Source of the DNA: Sweltsa coloradensis
Taxonomy: Eukaryota; Arthropoda; Insecta; Plecoptera; Chloroperlidae
Length of the DNA stretch: 64,000 nucleotides
Reading direction: 5' to 3'
Assembly (NCBI GenBank): GCA_024449915.1
Contig: JAMZAV010003183.1
Span: 1 to 64,000, forward strand
Under the pieces are notes generated by a model. The model worked only from the letters and a program-made list of their open reading frames with translations. It searched no databases and was not told where the DNA came from. Shown piece after piece: positions 11,151 through 22,020 of this stretch (positions within the stretch are counted from its first letter, which is position 1; each line of letters starts with the position of its first letter). Made by a program: the position numbers and the translations under genes.

Positions 11151-13980
11151 CAGGATTTTGATTCTGGGGTTGGGGGGGGGGGGGTCCTGGGTAGGATGTC
11201 TCCCCGCTATTGCGAATCTGGGGCGCAGTCACAGACAAATTTTTGATTTTTTACACTGCAAATAGTGGCATTTTACTAGTTTTTAGAGCGTTTTTTCCTA
11301 TAATTTATAAAATTGTGAAGATCCACAAACTGTCGGTTTACAAAAATCTTGCCATATGTAGGACCTACATATTATTATGTATGCCATAGTGCTATTTAGT
11401 ATTATTATAAACCCCCCTGATTTGGGGGGAAGGGGGATAGGACACCCTGATTCCCCCCCCCCCCCCCGCTTGTACGTGTATTGTGACAACATCAACAACA
11501 ACAAAATACATATGAAAACTACTACTCCATGTGTACGGACTACACCTAAATGCAAACGTACGCGCTCGCACAGTGGCGCACACGCATACCACATTAGCAA
11601 GCGGAACTTGCCGAACATGCTCATAAATATGCATTATTTTGGGTGAAAACTCATTAGCAATTTCTGATAATAGATCGTTTTTCATGAAAGTTTACAATAA
11701 TCGGTTACATACTTTCCCACGTGGAAGTTTTTACAGTTTTCAGTCTCTTTTGATAAGTGAAACCTCGTGACCCAAATTATAATACATTTAGGGCCGGCCC
11801 TTTACGTAATATCCAATACGTCCAACGGTCCGCGGTTACCGACAGCTGCATAATGCGATGGCGGCCCCAAAGAAGCTATAAGGGAGGGAAACCAAAATTG
11901 GAAATGCACAAACACACAACAAGTCAACAACCATTTTAAAATTATTTAGAAAAACTCATTATTGATTAAATTACTTGCTTTGGTTTTATGGTCCGAGAAA
12001 TACCGAAGATATCAGTGAATCAAGTAAGACACTTTTCTAGTAGTGATCCCACCCAAATGATAGTTGATAAGCATGGTAGGGGGGGGGGGGGGGGGAGGTA
12101 TCGAACGAAATGACAATTTCAATTTGACCAGCAATAAGATAAAAGTAAACTCAATATCTCTAAACGTAAAACGGTCACGTTTTATAAAAGCAGTCAAATA
12201 TAATATAAATTGTCTTGATACATTCGCTTATGTAGGCCACGCATTATTTGTTTTTGGGCAATCACATCAGGGCATCGAACCAAAACGCGAAAAATTGTTT
12301 TATTTAAAAAGTGTGTGCGTAAAATGGAAATTATATAATGTATCAGGCAGCATTTTCAGTTCCTTGTTTTTTCAGACTGAGTATAATCTGTGTAAGCCAA
12401 ATCCATTTGTTTCATCAATGTAAATTTGGCCGTGCATACCTTCATCTCAAAACAAAAATAAGTATACTTGAAATTTGTAAGCAATAATCTTATTTTCGAT
12501 TTTTTACGCGGTTTGTACTTTAGTTTGTACCAGGACATCGAGCTAAAATTATTGTTTTTTTTGTTCGGTAATACCCCGTTAAAAATAACGGTGTAAAAAC
12601 CGTTCGACACCGTTATTGTTATGCATTTTATACAAAATATAACAATAATGCGTACATTTTACAATATTTTTAAAATTTTGACATTGATGATTTAAAATAT
12701 TTTTCCTAATAAGAAGCCCAAATTGGTAAAAAAAAAAAAAAAGTACACGCTACATGGCTTTTATAGGTCACTTCAAAGGCGACGAAAGACTAAACACGAA
12801 GTATTACCGAAAGTGTCAAGAAGACGGTACTGTTAAAATTTTCCCTTTTTGGGCAATTTTCACGATTTGACGATTTTGAGATTTGCCCGCGAAAAAAAAA
12901 CCGAAAAACACCGAAACATAAATTCTAGATTTCGCCGATTTTGGTTGACGGTTCGTCGGTTTTCGGTTCGATGCCCTGGTATGTACCATGCTTGCCCTAT
13001 AAACCTATTTAATTTTACAGGCCGACAATATTCGCACATAGTCAGCTCTGAAGAATCGTTTGCCTTGGAAACACAAACCCCCCCCGTTTCACGGCCGGCA
13101 CCAGTTACGAGTTCATACTTCAATAGACATCCTTAGCCTACTCGTGTAAGTCCTTACTAATCCTTACTGCTTGGGAATGTAGCACTCACGTGCCTTGATT
13201 TGGTAGGATCAGAGCACAGTTGAATAATTATTATACTGTCGCGGTTTATTATCCTCATCACCCTTGCCGCCATGTAAGGAAGTAAAGAAAGAATCTGATT
13301 ACAGAGTAAATTCTGTTATAATTATTTAAATCTCTTAAATTAATAATTATTCTGTAAACAATACACAAACAAGAATTTTGTAATGTGATTTCAGTCGTCA
13401 GGTGACAAATTCCGTACCATTATCCCATGGATTTAAATTTATGGGCATAGCAACCAAATGTGAAAATTTAAAAATTTAAATTAGGCCTAAATAATAGTAT
13501 ATTTGAAAAAGACATCAGAGAAAGGTAAAAACAAACTCTCATTGGCATTGGGTCTACGTGAGTTCTGGTAGTGAGTCGTACCTTGGCAAGCGGCTGTCAA
13601 TCTTATGTCTTTCAAAAGTGAAGTTTTAATTAGGGTCGGAGGGATGGGGGACTAGCCTGCTTAACTAGGCCTACCTAAAATTACATTCTCAAAAATTTTC
13701 TCATCTCATAAATTAATTAGACTACGAGTACGTAATGAGTCGATTGGGTACCGGATACTAGCATACCTTATAAAGATAAACTCAACTTTTTTCGCGATTC
13801 CAATGAACTTATGCAGGCATGGGAATAGTATATATTCAGATTTACAAAAGGTTTTTCAGACAACAAAATATTTCAAATGTGACGAATTCTAAGGCGTGTC
13901 GTTCGTCATGAAATAATAATAATAATATAGCAAGAAGTATATTTCTAGATTTTATACCGGGGGTTAGCCCAACAATTACA
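11151..13980. other. Gene-free stretch
   Basis: No supported gene. There is a G run near 12081-12096 and A-rich tracts. The open frame 12064-12423 reads through the poly-G run and has no recognisable domain. Open frames near 11298-11685 occur on both strands over the same bases and look like chance. Confidence 0.4.
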
Positions 13981-13981
13981 C

Positions 13982-14023
13982 CCCACACACACACACACAC
14001 ACACACACACAACACACACAACA

Positions 14024-14054
<31 letters not shown>

Positions 14055-14058
14055 CACA
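13982..14058. repeat. CA-dinucleotide microsatellite
   Basis: An almost uninterrupted (CA)n tract with three AACA or CCA breaks. The reverse-strand frame that crosses it (13842-14153) encodes an artificial VC run. Confidence 0.97.
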
Positions 14059-14816
14059 AAGCCTAAAAATTTTTTATAAATCGATTCTAATGTTTGGCAA
14101 TATTTGTCATTCATTTCACGCGATGTTGTTCGCCCTCTCAAGAACAGCGGCACGGCAGCATCCCTTCTTAGAAACGAATACGGAGATAATGCCGGTAATT
14201 TTGACTGTAAGGCTAATTACTTCTGTGAAAAGGGCAATTATTAGTTCTCTTATTATCTTGTTGTTCATAATGAAATTGTATCACGCGCTCTGCAATCCGT
14301 TTTATTGATTGAATTATTAGGCTTATTATCAAGTTAATATTACCATTTTAAATTTATTACACATCGCTTACTGAGTACCAAGCTTAGAGGAAATACCAAG
14401 GATGCAACGTTTTTTGTGGTTCTTTGTTTCTCTCCTGCACATCAAGTATGTGTATTCAAAGGGAAGATACACGATTTGGTGTTTGTATAAGACAAATACG
14501 TAGTCTAATTTGTCTGAAAATTTTAATTCAAAAAGCCAATTTCAATCGTATTTACTATATTGTGTTCGATTACTTCGGAAAATGTAAAAAATTTCCCATT
14601 TTAATATGTTGTGTGCACAAGCGATAGTAAACAATGAAGGTGAATTATGCAAAGCCACCTTTTTAAAGTTCTATTCAACTGAATTGCTTTGGGGTAGGGG
14701 TACTCGCATACCTGGGTGCGACCAAGTTGGATTTGTTTCTTCAAAAGCGTGCAGCGGCGTCAAAGAATAAGCCATTGAATGAGCTTTCAAGAACACGAAC
14801 GTTTTGGGTAGATGAT

Positions 14817-15177
14817 CTTCTATTGTACGCCGAATAGACGGCGCGGAGGACCCACAAGGAAAATTCCTGTCTCAATCAAACACATATTTTTTATAATTAC
14901 TAATTTATGAAATTATATGTGAGATCAGCAACTCCTACATATTGCAAAATGTTTTTGATTGAAGCTCTAGGACAAAATTACCATTACAACTGCCGACATC
15001 CTATTTGATCTGAAATGCTAATGTGGTCGTAGAGATTCGATTAAAAACATTTTGCAATGTGTAGGAGTTTCTGATCTTCATTCTATAATTTCAAAAATAG
15101 TACATTATAAAAATTGTGTTTGTTATACAGGATTTCTTGTCAGTCAGCCCTCGATGATTCGGCGTATACAATAGACA
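14817..15177. mobile_element. Foldback/MITE-like element with long inverted arms
   Basis: The left arm (about 14817-14965) and right arm (about 15037-15175) are imperfect reverse complements. Matching landmarks are TCTATTGTACGCCGAAT against GATTCGGCGTATACAATAGA at the tips, and CTCCTACATATTGCAAAATG against CATTTTGCAATGTGTAGGAG inside. Arms are about 140 bp and the spacer about 70 bp. There is no coding capacity. The target duplication is not clear. A non-autonomous DNA transposon is the simplest reading. Confidence 0.7.
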
Positions 15178-16440
15178 AGGCCGTGAGCTGGACGAAGGGT
15201 ATGAAATAAACAGAATTTTAATGGGCTTGTCAGACATCTTCTGTCAACCTCACCATTCATCTTTCTGGTCGCCAGGTATGTCCTCTGGTCTGTAGAAGGT
15301 AGGGTCGGTACAGAAGATATATGCTGCTTCAGTGCTCCAAACCGCAACTAGGCTGCGCTGGAGTAAAATCGACGCGAGAGGCATCTATTGGCAAAAGTTG
15401 TTCATATTTTTGGAAAATAGACCGTTAACTTCCTCAAAAGAGCTTCTGACCGGACGCACGGACACAGGTCCTACTACTGTCACCAATGGGATAAAAACAT
15501 TGACTAGACCATTCAACGCATCACACAAAACAAGAGTATTACCTGACCCGGCCTAACGAAGGGTTGAAATATCGTTTTCAGCATCTTTAGTAGAAACCAC
15601 AAAATTCTTGGCGGCAGCCGAAGCATCAATTTGCCTTATTGTTACCTTTGACAAGTACATGATTGGGAACCCTATTCATGAAGATTTGAAAGAAACCGCT
15701 AGCGCTCCACGATCTTGACGAACACTATACTATACTGCAATGTTATCTCTTTATGCGAGGCGGGGGACCGAGCGTGCATACGAAGCTCAAGTCAGCCAGC
15801 GAGCCGGTGCGTACAATGACGTCATTTTTCAACGTTCGGCCGGAAAACCAATAAAATCGCTGCCGAGAGCAGCAGAATTTTTGGGATTTTTCCCTTTTAA
15901 CAACGTTCTTAAAACATCAACACCTTTAAACATTATAAAAGTTTTTCCAAGGTGATATACCGACTTTAAGAATACAGTTCTAGGCCTTGCGGCTTACCCA
16001 TTCAAACGTTGGAAATGGTAGATCAGGGTATTCAGGTATGTACTATTAACGGGGGACACATGCTTACTCAAGCAAAGATACTGAACAGTAGGCTATCGCA
16101 GTATGGAAGGCACTTGCAACAGTTTTGAGAATAAAAATAGTCAGTGCATATTATATCAATGTGAGTTATTTACTTATTAAGCAAATTTTGAATTTGCCTT
16201 TTTTCTTACTCGACTTGCAAAACTGGCCAAAATACAGTTGGTTTTGATAAGACCTGGAAACCCAAGAAAATGACAAACCAATGTTCTGATGTAGATGCTA
16301 GTTAGATAGGCAATAAATAGGCAATACGGTAGTACGGAATATAAATTCAGTCTGGCAGCTGGCCAATTAGTATGGGTGACACGGGGATCCAGCGTACTCC
16401 ATTCATACAAAGGAAACAAATGTTTACACAAAACAAAGAA

Positions 16441-17882
16441 TTCAGCGAGCGTTTCCATTGACTGCCGGAAAAAAATCAGTCGCTTTTTTTTATGTTTCCG
16501 CCATAACGTTTTAACGGAGGTTCGGGATCGAGTGAAATTTGAACATCGCAAGCTCCGATTGGATTGATTGCCATTCAGTTTTGTGGCAAAATCGTCCAAA
16601 AAGTTTACAAAGTTATATTAAAGTTAATCGATTTTTTTTTTCAAACTAACAGCCGACAAAATCTTGAGGTGTGGCCAAATCATTAGAATGTCCACCCCAA
16701 TCCGGTCAGAATATGCTTAATTTTATTTTTGACCGATAAGTAGTTTAGATGGAAATTTACATTTTGGATGAGCGTAGCGAAGCGAAGCGAAAATTCCAAT
16801 TTCACGACATGGAGAAAAAAATCCGGAATGTTTTTTTTTCTTTCTTTTTTTTTTATGTTATTTTTGTGTGTTTGTTAACACGATTCCGGCTAAACCGATT
16901 AATCGATGCGATTAAATTTTATGGAGGGCTTCGAAATCTCTGAACTTAGAACTGCCACGTTTTTGAGCGCAATCGGGAATTTTTTCTCGTAAAAACGCCA
17001 TTTACGATTTTTTTTCGATCTTTGAAAAATTTCTTCGGGACTTATAACACCTCACATGCTTTATCCGATTGTAATGATTTTTCACAGAACTTAATTTTAT
17101 GAATTAGATATTCGTGTGAAATTTGAGCATAATCGAAAAATTATTTCTCATGTAAAATCGTAATTTTACGGTTTTTCTTTTTAAAACAATTCTTGACTTA
17201 TAACACCTACATGCTTTATCCTTGTAATGATTTTTTTACAGAACCTAATGTCAGGAATTTTAATATATTCGTGTTAAATTGAGGGCATCGAATAATTTTT
17301 CTTATAAAACAATTGCAATTTTACGATTTTTTTCTTTTTACAGATTATGATTTTCTTAAAAACATTAAAGGTAATTTTTTATTAAATTTAATTAAATTAA
17401 AAAAATCTTCTACAAAGGAATAATTTTTCACAGAACAACAGAAAATTCCCGCATAAACACATGGCAGCTCAATGCACCATATCCGATCATCCAACAACGG
17501 GCGGCGGGACTTAAAGCGTTTTCCTAGTAATAAAGTAAGTACCATTGGAACGAAAAAAGTCGCACAATGTTTCTGGCCACTAGACATGCACCTAAGAAGT
17601 ATCCAAAATACTATCGAGGAAGCAGTGTAGATTTGTTACCAAGACGTTTAAATAGTTTTCCAAGGAATGATGTCAAGGTCCTCTAGACTGGCGTCTGGAT
17701 TCTATCCACAAAGTAAAGGTACTACCCACGAGTTTACCCAAAACCTTGGCCAATAATTAATAATATTGGAAACATGCCCCGTGGACAGCGAACGTCGCAA
17801 ATTTTAAAATTTAAAAATATACAATGTGGGTCTAGCTATAGCACTGTGCTCACTTTATAACGCGTCAACGAGCGTTTCCTAG
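16441..17882 (+). mobile_element. Helitron-like family F1, old copy split by F2
   Basis: The outer sequence matches the three young F1 copies (29011, 29805, 32151): it starts CAGCGAGCGTTTCCATTG, has AACGGAGGTTCGGGATCGAG and GTGGCAAAATCGTCC, and ends GAGCGTTTCCTAG. It is interrupted after ACATT (about 16763) and resumes at TAATAAAGTAAGTACC (17528), where young copies read ACATTATAACAAAAGTAACG. This copy is clearly more diverged than the 29-33 kb copies, so it is older. Confidence 0.75.
16764..17527 (+). mobile_element. Helitron-like family F2, nested in F1
   Basis: Starts TTGGATGAGCGTAGCGAAGC and ends GCGTTTTCCTAG. It has internal repeats of about 155-160 bp built around TAATGATTTTT(C/T)ACAGAAC and CATGCTTTATCC (units near 17070 and 17225). 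It encodes no protein. It is forward here and reverse at 7742-8501 and 43193-44377. Internal minisatellite units are known in non-autonomous rolling-circle elements (DINE/HINE type). Confidence 0.75.
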
Positions 17883-18048
17883 TTTAAGAAAGTATATAAC
17901 AAACAGTCATGAAAATTAATAATTATGACCATTCTGTAAGATGAGGAGCAAAATGATGATGATGATGCATGCTCCCTATTAGAAGACCAGGATGATCTCC
18001 TTGCTTTCAGCAGGATGTTGTATCTTCTTGTTAGATCAGCTATGCAGG

Positions 18049-19010
18049 TTAGTAAATTGCTTCTCTTTCTTCACTTAATGGTTCGTTCTGCCTGTGTCTT
18101 CCAGTCAAGCGGATGGTTGGATCAAGAATTAATACTTTTCTTCCTGTCCTCGCACAATCAAGATAATATCTACCGCTACCGGTACTCTTCGAGGAAGAAC
18201 CATTGAAGAAATTGAAACGGGATTTCTTCATGGACTTCCCGAACCCCTTTTATCGAATTGCATTTGCAATCATTGAATCGAATGGTGTTATGGCGCTTAA
18301 ATAAATAAAATAAAATAAATTGGATTTTGAGTCTACCCACTCAGTTATAATAACTGAGTTTCAGTGGGGGACAGTAAAATCAAAAGCGACCAGCCACACT
18401 GTAGACCCCGACCGCAATCGACGAACTGTGGAGGATTACCAACAAAGATCGATATTTTAATAGGAAAGTATAGCAATCAGTGGTTTGGACAGTACGAAAC
18501 ACCCACGGAATTTCAACGCCAGAATCAACAGGCCGATTCAGAACAACTTGAATTATTAGTGCTCGTGCTAGGACGGCTCCAAAGTCACCGTTTACAAATT
18601 CCTAATTCCCTAGAACTGATGGACATCAGTCCAAATCATAAGTTTAAAAATTTCTGACTTTGGCGGAATCCCCCGAACCTAGACTTCTTCATTGGGAAGA
18701 GATACGTTAACCACAAGTACCAACGAGCCCCACATTTTTAATTTGTAATTTATTTATTTATTAATCATTGAATCGAATGGTGTTATGGCGGGCCTTATTC
18801 TTTGTGTTTCACCCTTTTTGCAAAACCCCAACACAAGAGCAATGGTTTCAATCTCGTTGCACAGAGGGTACCAGCAACGGGTTGTGTTGAGGTGTCTGCC
18901 AGGGACTGCTTGTACAGCTGCGACATTCTGATGGAATTCGTCCATTCCGTGTATGAAAGTCCGTTTTTATTATAAACCCACTTGTTGGATCGTGGAGTCT
19001 CAGAAAACAA
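18049..19010 (-). pseudogene. R2-type LINE remnant, C-terminal ORF, split by SINE
   Basis: On the reverse strand two pieces can be read. The upstream piece (19010-18763, one frameshift) has a broken zinc-knuckle segment, CWYPLC...ETIALVLGFC, followed by RHNTIRF. The downstream piece (18267-18049, one further frameshift) has ILDPTIRL and ends EREAIY before a stop. RHN, ILDPTIR and a terminal IY segment behind a cysteine cluster are typical of the C-terminal ends of R2-like and related non-LTR retrotransposons that carry an endonuclease there. The stop after RHNTIRFND comes from the inserted SINE: the frame is open across the pre-insertion sequence. The reverse transcriptase domain is missing. 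Confidence 0.6.
18296..18762 (-). mobile_element. tRNA-derived SINE with 28-bp target duplication
   Basis: Flanked by a perfect 28-bp direct repeat at 18268-18295 and 18763-18790 (starts AATCATTGAATCG, ends TGTTATGGCG). On the reverse strand it has a degenerate tRNA-like head near 18660-18720 (B-box-like GGTTCGGGGGATTCC), a body with TTTGGAGCCGTCCTAGCAC, and a 3' part with a CAGTTATT/AATAACTG hairpin followed by an A+T-rich tail (TTTATTTTATTTTATTTAT). The same body is at 35786-36216, and the 3' end alone at 44496-44570. Target-primed insertion is the clear mechanism. Confidence 0.85.
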
Positions 19011-19808
19011 TTTAACCCCCTTTCCCTTTGAGGCAGGTTTAAGAACTAAAATAAAATTATATTGTTTATAAAATAATGTATTAGTCTAATTTTTAAAGCG
19101 CAATAAACTAGCCTACCAAGAAGAGAATTAATGGGCATTCATAGAGGGGTTATGAAAAGTTGGCCTCCCGATCTTTATGCCCCGTGACCTTGATGGATTT
19201 TGATCCCAAAAAATATTGGCCATTATTGTGTTTGTGGTTCGGTCAAAACATGCTGATTACCAAGAAGGGGTGTGAATTCGTAATGCATATTTTTGTGTTT
19301 TTGAGTGTACTGTATATGTTTACAGTTTTAAAGGGGCTATTACCCCAAAAAATATTTTTACCACATAATCTTTAGCATAATACTACACTAAAAAGACAAG
19401 CCATCAAAATGTTAGTGAAATATTTCAGCACCCGTCGGAATTTAGAAAACCCGGCGCCCCTGATGGACTGTTTGCAATGTATGTCACCGTCACGTGATCA
19501 CGATCACACACTCATTATTTTGTATTCACATTCCATATTGAAATTTATAATTGTTATTGTATTCTTTTGAATTTGTATCTGTTAATTGTTATTTGTTATT
19601 TGTCACCTGTTATTTGTTATTTGTGATATGTAACGGTTAGGCAATAGGCATATGTATGTATATCCGATATGTGTACCATGTACATGTCCATGGATTCAAT
19701 AAATAAATAAATAAGGCGAGGTTTGGGGGAAATCGCCCCAAAACTACTAATACCAACATAATTCCGTGCTTATTGAGTTTTCTACGTTTGCTGCGCTCAC
19801 GGTGCCAG

Positions 19809-20130
19809 CGGTTTAGCCACGGTCGTTTAACCAGTTCTCACTTGAACACCGAAGTTAAGCAACATCGGGCGTGGTCACTGGTCAGGGGTTGAGTGGGTGA
19901 ACGCTCTGCCCTGAAACACGTATAGCGCTGGCTAGAGCAGATGAGGGTTCAAAACCTTTTGTGACGGCTATGTACTCTTTGACGTCTGCTCGGCAGTCCG
20001 GATTAGTGGAGCAACCTATATGACTCTCAAAAAGTTACACCCTCCTTTCGGATGGGACCCAAAGCCGTTGGTCTCCATGACGCTCAATTCTCTCTCAATC
20101 CATATCCCCCCTAGTCTGGATTCACCTTTG
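19809..20130 (+). mobile_element. 5S-rRNA-derived SINE (SINE3-like)
   Basis: Bases 19821-19904 match the central part of eukaryotic 5S rRNA: GTTCTCACTTGAACACCGAA, GTTAAGCAACATCGGGC, then TGGTCA and GTGGGTGAACGC. This region of 5S holds the RNA polymerase III internal promoter. It does not end as 5S; a SINE-like body follows with CTTTCGGATGGGACC, a phrase I associate with SINE central domains. The 5' end of 5S is degenerate. A 5S pseudogene is the alternative, but the fused body favours a SINE of the 5S-headed class, known in fishes and other animals. Confidence 0.65.
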
Positions 20131-20149
20131 GCAGCAGCTTTATAGATTC

Positions 20150-21610
20150 TGAACCAGCCAACTTTCTTATGCCCCCACTATCCATCAGAAAAGGCATAGG
20201 AAGGAGTTCTGTCCCACATCCGTTAGCCCATGTACCGCTCTCATTACTTCCATGAGTGGTCCCCTCTTGCTATATAGCTAGCCTTCCTTAGATGCCCATT
20301 CATTCATCTCTCCCCATCCCTCACGTGCCCTGGACACCCTGTACATCTTACCCAGCCTGTCCATTCTTCTCCTATCCTCAAGCGTCTCCCAGCCAAGTTC
20401 CCTTACCATACCCGTAACGCTGTCGTATGTCCTTATTAATTGCCCATTAATCATTTCATCCTTCCACCATTTACTTTTATTGAGTACCCTTCTTGCAGCT
20501 CTTCCCTGTACTGCCTCAATTTCACAATATTGTTTCTCCTTTCCTGTACGGATCCCATATTGCCCCAGCGTATTCAAGTTCAAGTTCACCAATTTTTTTA
20601 TTTGCATGTTGTTAGTTAATTACAGATTTAACAATACATGATACATCAAGAAAAACAGCAAAGCCCACAAAGTTTTTTGAAAACTTGAAAGTGGGCAGTT
20701 ACTATACATATACTACATAAAAGCGCAAAATGGTGAAAGATGGAAAAAAAAAAAGAATTAATTTTATTTATTCAACACTGGACACAAATTACAGCCATAG
20801 GCCATTTTACATCTGTGCAGTGTAAAAATAATAACATTACTAACTAACGTATATTAACCTAAACTAAAAATGATAACAGAGGAAATACGAATAGAAATAC
20901 ATGAACCACATGAATAAGGAATAATACGTAATAGTTAAAAACAGAAAGAAGAAAGAATAAAAAAAAATTTAATTAAATTAAAAATTAAATTGAAAAATTA
21001 ATTAAGCATGGCTAATAGGGGGTTTACGCTAGTTAATGAAATCGGGTGTTCGCCAAAAATGTCTAGGGTGGGTGGGCAGCAAGTGAATTGTAGGGGAAGG
21101 GATGCCCCTGTAGAAGAGGGAGCGTTTGATAATTCCAGGCCGAGGAATAGGAAATGAAACATGTTTGAGTCGATCCTTAGAACCCCACGCTCCTTTAAGG
21201 TAAGCATTAACAAAATTCAGGCACCTAAACCCTTCCTGGAACTTCTTTTACATGCTCAACCCAACTAAGCTTGCTCTGCAACCATACTCCCCAGTATTGT
21301 ATTTCTCTATACTCTCTCCAGCAGTTTCCCCATTAACGAATAACCTGCACCCAATCCCGCTTCAACTCTCCTCCTCGTAAATCTAACCCATTTGCATTTT
21401 CCAACATTCAGACTCATTTTGTTTTCATTCACCCATACACCAAGAATTATCAGGTCATATAAAAATTCATTTGAGTCTCCCCGATTCCTTACAATCCACA
21501 CAATCATCAGTGAACAATCTAACTTTCGCTCCCATTCTGTCCGCAATGTCATTAATGAAGATTGCAAACAACAATGGTCCCATGCATCGTTATTAATCAT
21601 CACTTGTTAT
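20150..21610 (-). pseudogene. LINE family A reverse transcriptase, 3' part, decayed
   Basis: Reverse-strand pieces match the family-A copies at 40150 and 59470. From 21603 down: an INDIA-type segment in a shifted frame, ENKMSLNVGKCKWVRFTRR, then YWGVWLQSKLSWVEHVKEV in another frame, then SKDRLKHV. After a gap of about 400 bp without coding signal (20590-20995, A+T-rich) come VQGRAARRVL, TYDSVTGMVRELGWETLEDR and RLGKMYRVSR (20278-20560), then GDHSWK and TDVGQNSFL near 20170-20260. These are the thumb and C-terminal part of a jockey/CR1/L2-type non-LTR reverse transcriptase. Several frameshifts and stops make it a pseudogene. Confidence 0.75.
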
Positions 21611-21699
21611 ACTGGTCACTGTAAAATGGCATACTATGCTGTATGTGGCCAATTCATAAATTAAATAAAAATAAAAAATAAAAACCACCATCGAATTCA

Positions 21700-21986
21700 C
21701 ATCTCTTCGTATTTTCCGCCATAACAGAATGAACCACCGCCGTCTGGATGTATGAAAAGGTCAAAACAAGGTCGCCTTGATTCTCCTAGCGGAGATTCGG
21801 TGTACGACGAACCTCCGCAAGCAAGGTCCTCTAGATCTCCGCCACCTGGCGGAGGCTCGTCTAAACTCGCTGTGGGGCCACTAAGAGTTGACATCCTCCG
21901 CTGGGGAATCCGCAGACCTTGCCCCAAAGAGCGGGAGATCAAGCGGCCCTTGGGGTCAAAATACTTTACATCTCCGACGCGGTGAC
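21700..21986 (-). CDS. Candidate host exon, unknown product
   Basis: Directly downstream of a good acceptor on the reverse strand (GTTTGTAATTCAG, then GTCACC) the sequence stays open for 95 codons. It is much richer in G+C and CpG than its surroundings. The frame runs GHRVGDVKYFDPKGRLISRS, then LGQGLRIPQRR, a Pro/Gly/Ser-rich middle (DEPPPGGGDLEDL) and FDLFIHPDGGGSFCYGG, ending KYEEM and TGA. A possible donor, GTGAAT, overlaps that stop, so the exon could be internal or last. I recognise no domain. The forward frame over the same bases (21752-21985) is probably its shadow. It could also be chance or a decayed repeat; confirmation needs transcripts. Confidence 0.4.
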
Positions 21987-22020
21987 CTGAATTACAAACA
22001 AAAACATTGGCAACTGCCAA

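Noticed and set aside
13842..14153. 103-codon frame with a VC repeat
   Set aside because: Produced by the CA microsatellite.
15144..15556. Possible exon (overlapping frames on both strands)
   Set aside because: A few peptide-like phrases occur, but no splice sites, domain or consistent frame were found.
16177..16599. 140-codon reverse frame
   Set aside because: Overlaps the non-coding F1 element, no recognisable domain, and a frame on the other strand covers the same bases.
18268..18790. CRISPR-like direct repeats
   Set aside because: The only exact direct pair is a target-site duplication around a SINE; no regularly spaced repeat-spacer array exists in the window.
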